Assembly (NCBI RefSeq): GCF_002813375.1
Contig: NZ_PHUJ01000003.1
Coordinates: forward strand, 5,084,001 to 5,148,000
Source: Pseudonocardia alni
GTDB taxonomy: Bacteria; Actinomycetota; Actinomycetes; Mycobacteriales; Pseudonocardiaceae
DNA: 64,000 bases
Direction of reading: 5' to 3'
Shown: positions 16,958-23,812 of the stretch, in pieces
Layout of the letters: every line of letters starts with the position of its first letter
How positions within the stretch are numbered: position 1 is the stretch's first letter
Notes under the pieces: generated by a model
What the model was told of the DNA's origin: nothing
Seen by the model: the letters and a program-made list of their open reading frames with translations, nothing else
Database searches by the model: none
Made by a program: the position numbers and the translations under genes

Positions 16958-17050
16958 GTGGTGGACCCGTCCGTTCCCCGGAGGCGGCGGCCACACCCCC
17001 CGGCGCTGCTGTGCCGTGCCGGCCGCACCCCACATGGTAGGCGTGTTCGT

Positions 17051-17056
17051 TATCGT
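17051..17056 (+). promoter_or_regulatory. -10 box of leaderless ABM-domain gene
   Basis: TATCGT, 6 nt before the GTG at 17063. It sits back-to-back with the smtB-zur promoter, so a metal repressor bound here could control both. Confidence 0.55.
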
Positions 17057-17062
17057 CGCGCC

Positions 17063-17392
17063 GTGCTGCTGGTCTGCCGCTTCCGCGTGTCCCCCTCCGA
17101 GGAGGCCGCGTTCACCGCGCGCGCGGCCCGCGCGCTGGAGCTCCTGGCCGCCCGGCCGGGCTGCCGCGGAGGTGAGGCGGGCCGGGCGATCGAGGATGCC
17201 GGGCAGTGGGTCCTGACCGTCCGCTTCGACTCCGTCGACGCCTACCGGCGCGCCCTGGGGCCGTTCGAGGTCCGTGAGCACGTGCACCCGCTGCTGGCCG
17301 AGGCCGACACGACCACGGAGGCGACCTACGAGTCCCTCATCACGGTGACCGCCGGCGCCGCTCCCGTCCACCACCCCAGCCTGCTGAGCTAG
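17063..17392 (+). CDS. Antibiotic biosynthesis monooxygenase (ABM) fold protein
   Basis: 109 residues, a ferredoxin-like alpha-beta barrel dimer typical of the ABM/Dabb superfamily: LLVCRFRVSPSEEAAFTARA as strand-helix 1, then RPGCRGGEAGRA and WVLTVRFDSVDAYRRALGPF. Members include heme-degrading and quinol monooxygenases, and many have no known substrate; no heme-binding residue set was recognised. It is divergent from smtB-zur with a leaderless start at GTG 17063, leaving open a zinc-responsive role. Confidence 0.7.
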   Translation: MLLVCRFRVSPSEEAAFTARAARALELLAARPGCRGGEAGRAIEDAGQWVLTVRFDSVDAYRRALGPFEVREHVHPLLAEADTTTEATYESLITVTAGAAPVHHPSLLS

Positions 17393-17400
17393 ACACCCGG

Positions 17401-17467
17401 GAACGCGTCCGGGGCCGGAGAACGCGTGCCCGATCGGACACGCGTTCCACGAACGCACGCGCGTCCG
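17401..17467 (+). repeat. Left flanking repeat of AbiEi/DUF559 unit, with 28-bp palindrome
   Basis: A 67-bp segment, ungapped, matching 50 of 67 positions with 18469-18535. Its core (17420-17447) is a near-perfect 28-bp palindrome, GAACGCGTG-CCCGATCGGA-CACGCGTTC, with one mismatched pair. It starts 8 nt after the stop of the ABM gene. It could be a terminator hairpin, a protein-binding site or the end of a mobile unit. Confidence 0.7.
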
Positions 17468-17492
17468 CGGGTTCGTCCTCGGACGGGGTGGT

Positions 17493-17501
17493 TTGTCCAC
17501 A
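17493..17501 (+). promoter_or_regulatory. Perfect DnaA-box sequence upstream of AbiEi/DUF559 gene
   Basis: TTGTCCACA matches the high-GC actinobacterial DnaA-box consensus exactly and lies 52 nt before the ATG at 17553. It is isolated, so it does not mark a replication origin; it might link expression to replication or be coincidental. Confidence 0.4.
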
Positions 17502-17552
17502 GAGGCGGTGGTCGTGGGGTCGTGGGGGCGGTCGACGGGGCAGGGTCGTCCC

Positions 17553-18470
17553 ATGGGGTCACTGCACCGCCGTCGCGACCTGCTCGCGGAGGGCCACACC
17601 GACGAGGGCGTCCGGGCGGCGATCCGGGCGGGCCGGCTGACCCGGGTCCGGCCCGGCGTCTACGTCGAGCCCGACGATCCGTCCCGGCCCGACGCCGACG
17701 CCCGGCACCGGCGGCTCGTCGAGGCGACCCTCCCGCTGCTCGCTCCGGGCGCGGTACTGAGCCACGCCACCGCGGTGGTGATGCACGGCCTGCCGTCGTG
17801 GGGGATCGCGCTACGGCGGATGCACCTCACCCGGGACCTGCCCGCCGGTGGCCGGGCCGGCCGTCACGTCCACCTGCACGCCGCACCGCTCCCCGCGGGA
17901 GACGTCGTCACGGTCGGGACGACGCCGGTGACCGCGGTCGCCCGGACCGTGGTCGACGTCGCCCGGAGCTGCTCGTTCGAGTCCGCCGTCACCGTGGCCG
18001 ACGCAGCCCTGTTCCGGGGGCACGTCACGGTCGACGAGCTCGCGGCCGCGGTCGGGGCCGCGGCCGGGCGACGCGGTGTCGCCCGGGCGCGGGCGGTCCT
18101 GGTCGTCGCCGACGGTCGCGCCGACGGCCCGGGGGAGTCGCGCAGCAGGGTCCGGATGCGCCGGGCGGGGCTGCCCGCACCCGAGCTCCAGCACGTCGTC
18201 CGCGACGCCCGGGGCCGCCATGTCGGGCGGGTCGACTTCTGGTGGGAGCACGCGGGCGTCATCGGCGAGTTCGACGGCATGGAGAAGTACGGCCGTTCGC
18301 TGCGTCCGGGGGAACGCCTCGGCGACGCGGTCGAACGGGAGAAGCGCCGCGAGGACGCCCTCCGCGCCCAGCCCGGGGTCCGCCACGTCGTCCGCTGGAC
18401 GTGGCACGACCTGGACCCCATCACCCCTCTGACCACCCGCCTCCACTCCCTCCTCACCACGGTTCTCTGA
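17553..18470 (+). CDS. AbiEi-type antitoxin domain / DUF559 endonuclease-like protein
   Basis: 305 residues. The N-terminal winged helix (GSLHRRRDLLAEGHTDEGVR ... LTRVRPGVYVEP) is the AbiEi_4-like module of type IV antitoxins; the middle (GAVLSHATAVVMHGLPSWG) is the usual AbiEi extension; the C-terminus (GESRSRVRMRRAGLPAPELQ, then VGRVDFWWEHAGVIGEFDG, then KYG) resembles the Vsr/DUF559 PD-(D/E)XK nuclease fold with candidate acidic and Lys residues. Such orphans are numerous in actinobacteria and no AbiEii toxin lies nearby. ATG at 17553 starts the domain directly; a TTG at 17493 would add 20 unconvincing residues. The unit is bracketed by two related repeats and interrupts the zur/smtB-glyS neighbourhood conserved in mycobacteria, suggesting insertion. 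Confidence 0.78.
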   Translation: MGSLHRRRDLLAEGHTDEGVRAAIRAGRLTRVRPGVYVEPDDPSRPDADARHRRLVEATLPLLAPGAVLSHATAVVMHGLPSWGIALRRMHLTRDLPAGGRAGRHVHLHAAPLPAGDVVTVGTTPVTAVARTVVDVARSCSFESAVTVADAALFRGHVTVDELAAAVGAAAGRRGVARARAVLVVADGRADGPGESRSRVRMRRAGLPAPELQHVVRDARGRHVGRVDFWWEHAGVIGEFDGMEKYGRSLRPGERLGDAVEREKRREDALRAQPGVRHVVRWTWHDLDPITPLTTRLHSLLTTVL

Positions 18471-18535
18471 ACGCGCTCGGGTTCGGAGAACGCGCATCCG
18501 ATCGGGAAAGCGTTCTCGCAACGAGCGCGCGACCG
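18469..18535 (+). repeat. Right flanking repeat of AbiEi/DUF559 unit
   Basis: Begins inside the gene's TGA and matches 50 of 67 positions of the left copy at 17401-17467 in the same orientation. Its 28-bp core (18488-18515), GAACGC-GCAT-CCGATCGG-GAAA-GCGTTC, keeps the arms and the CCGATCGG centre but is less symmetric than the left one. Confidence 0.7.
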
Positions 18536-18590
18536 GTAGGTGAGCGGGGGGGTGGGGCGGGGCAGGGGGTGGGGATGCATGGCGGGTCGG

Positions 18591-18596
18591 TAATCT
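18591..18596 (+). promoter_or_regulatory. Candidate -10 box for glyS
   Basis: TAATCT, giving an RNA start near 18603 and a leader of about 45 nt. No T-box element is visible in that leader. The 54 nt before it are a G-rich tract (18538-18573). Confidence 0.5.
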
Positions 18597-18649
18597 GGGA
18601 GACCCCGTATCCGGGGGACCTCCGAACCACCTTCTCTGGAGTACCGCCA

Positions 18650-20056
18650 GTGGCCAGCAAGCCCACCTCCGCCAAGATCGAGACCATCGTCGCGCTGACC
18701 AAGCGGCGCGGATTCGTCTTCGCCTCCGGTGAGATCTACGGCGGTACCCGGTCGGCGTGGGACTACGGGCCCCTCGGCGTCGAGCTGAAGGACAACATCA
18801 AGCGCCAGTGGTGGAAGACCATGGTGACCGGCCGCGACGACGTCGTCGGCCTGGACTCCTCGGTCATCCTGCCGCGCCAGACCTGGGTCGCGTCGGGCCA
18901 CGTCGGCACCTTCTCCGACCCGCTGGTCGAGTGCGAGTCCTGCCACAAGCGCTACCGCGCCGACCAGCTCGCCGAGGAGTTCGCCGAGCGCAAGGGCCGC
19001 GACCCGGAGCAGGCCGACCAGAACGACCTCTCCGAGGTCCCCTGCCCGAACTGCGGCACCCGCGGGCAGTTCACCGCGCCCCGCGAGTTCAACATGATGC
19101 TCAAGACCTTCCTCGGCCCGGTGGAGTCCGAGGAGGGGCTGCACTACCTGCGCCCGGAGACCGCGCAGGGCATCTTCGTGAACTTCCTGAACGTGCAGAC
19201 GACCTCGCGCAAGAAGCCGCCGTTCGGCATCGGCCAGATCGGCAAGAGCTTCCGCAACGAGATCACCCCGGGCAACTTCATCTTCCGCACGCGCGAGTTC
19301 GAGCAGATGGAGATGGAGTACTTCGTCGAGCCCGGCAGCGACGAGGAGCTGCACCAGTACTGGATCGACGAGCGCACCCGCTGGTACACCGACCTGGGCA
19401 TCTCGCCGGACAACCTGCGGCACTACGAGCACGCCAAGGAGAAGCTCTCCCACTACTCGAAGCGCACCGTCGACATCGAGTACCGGTTCAACTTCACCGG
19501 CCAGGAGTGGGGCGAGCTCGAGGGCATCGCGAACCGCACCGACTTCGACCTCACGGCGCACTCGAACCACTCGGGCGTCGACCTGTCGTTCTACGACCAG
19601 GCCTCCGACACCCGGTACAAGCCGTACGTGATCGAGCCCGCCGCCGGTGTCGGCCGGTCGATGATGGCCTTCCTCATCGAGGCCTACACCGAGGACGAGG
19701 CGCCCAACGCCAAGGGCGGCGTCGACAAGCGGGTCGTGCTGAAGCTCGACCGCAGGCTCGCCCCGGTCAAGGCCGCGGTGCTGCCGCTGTCGCGCAACGC
19801 CGACCTGTCGCCCAAGGCGAAGGACCTGGCCGCGCAGCTCCGCAAGAACTGGAACGTCGACTTCGACGACGCCGGCGCCATCGGCCGCCGGTACCGCCGC
19901 CAGGACGAGATCGGCACCCCGTTCTGCATCACGGTCGACTTCGACACCCTCACCGACCAGGCGGTGACGATCCGCGAGCGCGACTCGATGGCGCAGGAGC
20001 GGGTCGCCCTCGACCAGGTCGAGACCTACCTGGCGACGCGCCTGCTCGGCTGCTGA
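18650..20056 (+). CDS. glyS: Glycyl-tRNA synthetase (class II, alpha-2 type)
   Basis: Charges tRNA-Gly. 468 residues, the dimeric single-chain form used by actinobacteria. Class II motifs: SGEIYGGTRSAWDYGPLGVE near the N-terminus, motif 2 SFRNEITPGNFIFRTREFEQ, motif 3 EPAAGVGRSMMAFL. A zinc-ribbon pair (CESC and CPNC) sits in the insertion near residues 95-140, and HSNHSGVDLSFYD is typical of the glycine pocket. The GTG at 18650 begins ASKPTSAKIETIVALTKRRG as in homologues; the reading frame is open far upstream but crosses the AbiEi gene and is not coding there. Confidence 0.96.
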   Translation: MASKPTSAKIETIVALTKRRGFVFASGEIYGGTRSAWDYGPLGVELKDNIKRQWWKTMVTGRDDVVGLDSSVILPRQTWVASGHVGTFSDPLVECESCHKRYRADQLAEEFAERKGRDPEQADQNDLSEVPCPNCGTRGQFTAPREFNMMLKTFLGPVESEEGLHYLRPETAQGIFVNFLNVQTTSRKKPPFGIGQIGKSFRNEITPGNFIFRTREFEQMEMEYFVEPGSDEELHQYWIDERTRWYTDLGISPDNLRHYEHAKEKLSHYSKRTVDIEYRFNFTGQEWGELEGIANRTDFDLTAHSNHSGVDLSFYDQASDTRYKPYVIEPAAGVGRSMMAFLIEAYTEDEAPNAKGGVDKRVVLKLDRRLAPVKAAVLPLSRNADLSPKAKDLAAQLRKNWNVDFDDAGAIGRRYRRQDEIGTPFCITVDFDTLTDQAVTIRERDSMAQERVALDQVETYLATRLLGC

Positions 20057-20071
20057 GCAGGCTCCGGACCC

Positions 20072-20110
20072 ACGAACGCCCCCGCCCGGGATCCGGGCAG
20101 GGGCGTTCGT
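20072..20110. terminator. Bidirectional terminator after glyS
   Basis: ACGAACGCCCCCGCCCGG (from 20072) pairs with CCGGGCAGGGGCGTTCGT (to 20110) around a short GAT loop, one mismatch. Located 16 nt after glyS and 10 nt before the end of the convergent small gene. Confidence 0.85.
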
Positions 20111-20120
20111 CGTGAGTGGG

Positions 20121-20321
20121 TCAGCGTCGGTAGGCCAGCAGCTGCACGCCCAGCTCGGACTCGGCGCGGCGCACCTCCTCCAGCTGCTCGGCGGTCAGCG
20201 CGGCGTAGGGCGACTCGGGCCGGTAGGCCACGAGTGGGCCGCCGATGCGGTCCTCGAGCTGCTTGAGCCTGGCCAGCGCCGTGTCGTCGAGATCGGCGGG
20301 GCGCAGCGTCGGAGCGGTCAT
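20121..20321 (-). CDS. Small conserved hypothetical protein
   Basis: 66 residues, two predicted helices: LDDTALARLKQLEDRIGG and LTAEQLEEVRRAESELGVQL, joined by PLVAYRPESPYAA. Soluble, no known domain; proteins with this layout are frequent single genes in Pseudonocardiaceae. Good ribosome binding site GGAGG 6 nt before the start; two consecutive ATG codons (20324, 20321) exist and the second is better spaced. Confidence 0.65.
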   Translation of the reverse strand: MTAPTLRPADLDDTALARLKQLEDRIGGPLVAYRPESPYAALTAEQLEEVRRAESELGVQLLAYRR

Positions 20322-20408
20322 CACAACCTCCGTGGGTGATCGGGAGGCGACCCAGAGTAGGACCGCCCCGGACCGGGCGCAGCGCGGGTACCCGGTCCGG
20401 GGTCGCTC

Positions 20409-21398
20409 CTACACCGGCTCGGGAAGGAGCCGTTCGACCAGGTCGGAGAGGGTGACGATGCCGACCGGGCGGTCGTCGGACTCCACCAGCGCCAGGTGCG
20501 CACGCTGCTCACGCATCGTGTTCACCGCAGTGTGGTACTGCGTGTCCGCCGGCAGGGTGAGCACCGGACGCATCAGGTCCCGGGCCCGGGTCCCCGGCTC
20601 GCGCGTCAGCGTGTCGCGGACGTGCACGTACCCGATCGGGGTGTCCCCGTCCCGCACGACGAGCCGGAGGTGACCGGTCCGGCGGCAGGTCGCCTGGATC
20701 GCCGCGACGTCGTCGTCCGCGGCCACCGCGGACGGCTCGCGGGCGAGCTCGCCCAGCGGGGTCCGCTCCAGCTCCAGCGCCGTGACCAGCTGGTCACGGC
20801 GCCCCTGGTCCAGGGTGCCGGTCTTCGCCGAGTGGTCGACCAGCTGGCGCAGGTCGTCGGCGTTGCGGCCCGAGGCCATCTCGTCCACCGGCTCCACCCC
20901 GCACCAGCGCAGGCAGCGGTTGGCGGCGCCGTTGAGCAGCAGCAGCACCGGGCGGGCGGTCACCATGAACGCACGCATCGGGATCGCGAGCATGATCGCC
21001 GAGCGCTCCGGGTGCGAGATCGCCCAGGACTTCGGCGCCATCTCCCCGACGACCAGGTGCAGGAACGTCACCACGATCAGCGAGACGACGAACGACGCCA
21101 CCCCCGCGACCCCGCCGGGGACGCCCCAGCCCTCCAGGACCGGGCGCAGCGCGTCGTCCACGGCCGGCTTGGTGATCGCACCGAGCCCCAGCACGCACAG
21201 CGTGATGCCCAGCTGGGACCCAGCCAGGAGCAGCGAGATGTCCTTGGCGCTGCGCAACGCCGCCCGTGCCGACGCCGAGGTCAGCGCCGCCTCCTCCAGC
21301 CGGTAGTTCCGGGCTGCGACGAGCGCGAACTCGACGGCCACGAAGAACGCGCTCGCCGCGACGAGCAGGATCGACACCACGATCTCGAAGGCACTCAT
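20409..21398 (-). CDS. CNNM/CBS-domain membrane protein (second of pair)
   Basis: 329 residues. DUF21 transmembrane domain starting FEIVVSILLVAASAFFVAVE, with further segments at LGITLCVLGLGAI and VSLIVVTFLHLVVGEMAPKS; then a CBS pair ending IVTLSDLVERLLPEPV. It lacks the C-terminal CorC_HlyC domain that the upstream paralogue has. Start overlaps the upstream stop by 4 nt, so the two are made together and may form a heteromeric ion transporter (Mg/Co efflux by family analogy). The ATG at 21398 is chosen because the DUF21 segment begins there. Confidence 0.85.
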   Translation of the reverse strand: MSAFEIVVSILLVAASAFFVAVEFALVAARNYRLEEAALTSASARAALRSAKDISLLLAGSQLGITLCVLGLGAITKPAVDDALRPVLEGWGVPGGVAGVASFVVSLIVVTFLHLVVGEMAPKSWAISHPERSAIMLAIPMRAFMVTARPVLLLLNGAANRCLRWCGVEPVDEMASGRNADDLRQLVDHSAKTGTLDQGRRDQLVTALELERTPLGELAREPSAVAADDDVAAIQATCRRTGHLRLVVRDGDTPIGYVHVRDTLTREPGTRARDLMRPVLTLPADTQYHTAVNTMREQRAHLALVESDDRPVGIVTLSDLVERLLPEPV

Positions 21399-22816
21399 GC
21401 CCGCACCTCCCGCTCGTCGCTGTCCTGCTCGGAACCGGCGGTCACCGGTTCGGTCCACTCCAGGCGGACCGCCGACGGGACCCGCCGGTCGACCTCCTGC
21501 ACCACGAGACGCAGGGCGCGGTCCCCGTCGTCCGGGCTCTCGGCCGGGATCGTCACGACGACCGCGTCCCCGGCGTCCGGCAGCCGCTGCAGCTCGGCCA
21601 TGACCAGACCGCCGACGGTCTGGTAGCCGCCCTCGGGCAGCTCGGCGTCGATCAGCCTGCCGACCTCGTCGACGTGCCGGTCACCCGGCACGACCCAGCC
21701 GTCGTCGGACCGCAGTGCCTGATCCGTCCCGGCCTGGTCGTGCTCGTCGGTGATCTCACCGACGAGCTCCTCGGCGACGTCCTCGACGGTGATGACGCCG
21801 GCCAGGCCGCCGTACTCGTCGAGCACGCACGCCAGCTCCTCGTCGTCGGCACGCAGCTGGGCCAGCACCTGCGGCAGCGGCAGGGACGAGGGCACCAGCA
21901 CCGGGGCCCGCATCAGGTCCGACACCAGCACCTCGTCGAACGGCCGGTCGTCGCGGTCGGCGAGGGCCAGCACATCCTTCAGGCAGACCACGCCCACCAG
22001 CTCCAGTGCGTTCTCCGTGTCCGTCGCCTCGGCGGGCGGCCCGAGCACCGGGTACCGCGAGTGCTGGACGGCCATCTGGCCGACCAGGCTCTCGACGGTC
22101 GCGTCGGCGCGGACCCACGACACCCGCGGCCGCGGGATCATCGCGGCCCGCGCGGTGCGGTCGCCGAAGTCGACGGCGCGGTCCAGCAGCACCGCGAACT
22201 CCGGGTTGAGGTCACCCGAGTCCTTCGAGTCGTCGATGATCGCCTCGAGGTCGCGCGGGGTGGCCGAGTGCTCGACGTCGTGCACCGGCTCGATCCGCAG
22301 CGCACGCAGCAGCAGGTTCGAGGCCGCGTCGAAGATCCGGATGAGCCACCCGAACAGCGCCAGGTAGGTCTTGGTGGACAGCGCCAGCCACCGCGCGACC
22401 GGCTCCGGCCGTGCGATGGCGAGGTTCTTCGGGAACAGCTCGCCGAACACCATCTGGACGACGGTGGCGAACAGCAGCGCGATCACGGTGCCGATCGCGA
22501 CACCGACGCCGAGCGGGACGTCGACCAGGCCCAGCAGCTCACCGATGCCGTTACCGATCAGCGGCTCGGCGACGTAACCGACCAGCAGACCGGTGACGGT
22601 GATGCCGAGCTGGGCGCCCGACAGCATGAACGAGGTGCGACGGGTGATGTCGAGGGCACGGGACGCTCCGGTGTCGCCCTCGGCCGCACGGGCCTTGAGC
22701 CGGGAGCGGTCGACGGCCATGAAGCCGAACTCCTGGGCCACGAAGTAGCCGGTCAGGGCGGTGATCACGAGGACGACCAGGATGCCCAGGAGGATGCCGA
22801 GGATCGTGCCGATCAC
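21395..22816 (-). CDS. CNNM/CorC-HlyC family membrane protein (first of pair)
   Basis: 473 residues. Begins in the membrane (TILGILLGILVVLVITALTG), DUF21 domain with MLSGAQLGITVTGLLVGYVA and MVFGELFPKNLAIARPEP, a CBS pair (HSRYPVLG; LACVLDEYGGLAGVITVEDV) and a C-terminal CorC_HlyC domain (DVDEVGRLIDAELPEGG region). Tandem arrangement with the shorter paralogue at 20409 is common in actinobacteria. It is divergent from the decayed transporter gene; a 30-bp palindrome lies in the intergenic region. Confidence 0.87.
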   Translation of the reverse strand: MIGTILGILLGILVVLVITALTGYFVAQEFGFMAVDRSRLKARAAEGDTGASRALDITRRTSFMLSGAQLGITVTGLLVGYVAEPLIGNGIGELLGLVDVPLGVGVAIGTVIALLFATVVQMVFGELFPKNLAIARPEPVARWLALSTKTYLALFGWLIRIFDAASNLLLRALRIEPVHDVEHSATPRDLEAIIDDSKDSGDLNPEFAVLLDRAVDFGDRTARAAMIPRPRVSWVRADATVESLVGQMAVQHSRYPVLGPPAEATDTENALELVGVVCLKDVLALADRDDRPFDEVLVSDLMRAPVLVPSSLPLPQVLAQLRADDEELACVLDEYGGLAGVITVEDVAEELVGEITDEHDQAGTDQALRSDDGWVVPGDRHVDEVGRLIDAELPEGGYQTVGGLVMAELQRLPDAGDAVVVTIPAESPDDGDRALRLVVQEVDRRVPSAVRLEWTEPVTAGSEQDSDEREVRA

Positions 22817-22983
22817 CGGGAGGTCACCGCCCGGGTCTCGGGCCCGGCCGGGATGTGCACGGCGTGGGCGGGGACGAGGACGATGCGGGGTCGCCGGCCG
22901 TCACGGGGACGGTCGGCGCGCGGACTGCAGGTGGGGTCCATGACTCCTGACTCGCGGTCTGATGGGTGTCTGACGCGTTCAAC

Positions 22984-23013
22984 GCGTGCCGGAATCGTAC
23001 GGTTCCGGCACGC
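22984..23013. promoter_or_regulatory. 30-bp near-perfect palindrome between divergent genes
   Basis: GCGTGCCGGAA (22984-22994) and TTCCGGCACGC (23003-23013) flank TCGTACGG, whose core CGTACG is itself symmetric; only one base pair breaks symmetry across 30 bp. It is upstream of both neighbouring genes (168 nt before the CNNM operon, 25 nt before the decayed gene), so a terminator role is unlikely and an operator or a stable hairpin is more plausible. Confidence 0.6.
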
Positions 23014-23037
23014 AGCCGTCGCGGTGGTCACCCTGTG

Positions 23038-23767
23038 ATGACCCGAACGGCGGTACCGGTGTTCGGTGCAACGCCGGGGCGGGTCATCCCCTCCGTGATC
23101 ACGTCCCGCCCGGGACAGGCCGGTCCGCCCTGGTCCGGGGCGGTGACGGGGGCCGGGATCGTCGCGGTCGCGACCACCTCGTTCCCGGTGCCGGAGCCGG
23201 GCCTGCGCGTCGTGGGGACCGTGCTGTGCTGCTCGCGGCGGCGTCGCCGGTGGCGCTGGGCGTGCTGCGACGGGTGCTGGTCCGGCTCGGCACGGCCGGG
23301 CTCGCCCTGGCCGACACCCCGACCGTCGTCATCGTGCTGGGACCCTTCGGGCAGTCGGTGACGGCGGCGAACCTGCTCGCGGGGGAGGCACAGGGGCTGC
23401 TGCCCGAGCCGTTCGCCGGCCTCGCGATCGGTGCGGGACTGCGCTACGGCGCGCCCGCCTGGGGCTTCGCGGCCGGCTGGACGGTGCTGTCGGCGGTGCT
23501 GATCGGCCACGCCCTGCGCCGGGGGATGCCCTTCAGCGCCTCCTGGTGGGCGGTGACCGTCCCGTTCGGCACCCTGGTGCCCGGCACGAACGCGCTGGCC
23601 GCGCGGACGGCGCTGCCCCCGGTCGTCGGGGCGGCGGTGGTGCTGTTCGCGGTGCTGGTCCTGGTTGGGTGGTGGTCGCGGCCGCCACCGTGCGGTCGGC
23701 ACTGTCCGACGTCGCCGACGAGATCGGGCCACCGCGACGGACGGTCCTCGTGAGCGGCGCGCTGTAG
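23038..23767 (+). pseudogene. TDT/SLAC1-family transporter remnant, two frameshifts and internal deletion
   Basis: Three reading frames must be joined. Frame 1 from ATG 23038 gives PPWSGAVTGAGIVAVATTSF; near 23220 it shifts to a frame with PTVVIVLGPFGQSVTAANLL, GLRYGAPAWGFAAGWTVLSA and FSASWWAVTVPFGTLVPGTN; near 23663 it shifts again to VVVAAATVRSALSDVADEIG and a stop at 23767. These are the N- and C-terminal hallmarks of tellurite-resistance/dicarboxylate (TDT) channels, normally 10 membrane segments in 330-380 residues; here only about 240 codons remain, so the middle helices are missing. No longer functional. Confidence 0.75.
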
Positions 23768-23799
23768 CCCGTTCTCAGCTCACCGTCAGGCCCCGTCGC

Positions 23800-23805
23800 T
23801 ACCCT
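23800..23805 (+). promoter_or_regulatory. -10 box of leaderless xdhC-like gene
   Basis: TACCCT, then 7 nt (GGCGACC), then GTG at 23813. No ribosome binding site between them. Confidence 0.6.
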
Positions 23806-23812
23806 GGCGACC

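Noticed and set aside
17493..17501. Replication origin suggested by the DnaA box
   Set aside because: Only one box, no AT-rich region, and no dnaA, dnaN or gyr genes nearby.
18541..18649. T-box leader for glyS
   Set aside because: No specifier loop or T-box sequence (TGGNACCGCG) and the leader is only about 45 nt from the likely start.
17426..18649. N-terminal extension of glyS across the AbiEi gene (open frame from 17426)
   Set aside because: The extension has no glycyl-tRNA synthetase similarity, is low complexity and overlaps a recognised gene in another frame; the GTG at 18650 gives the standard N-terminus.
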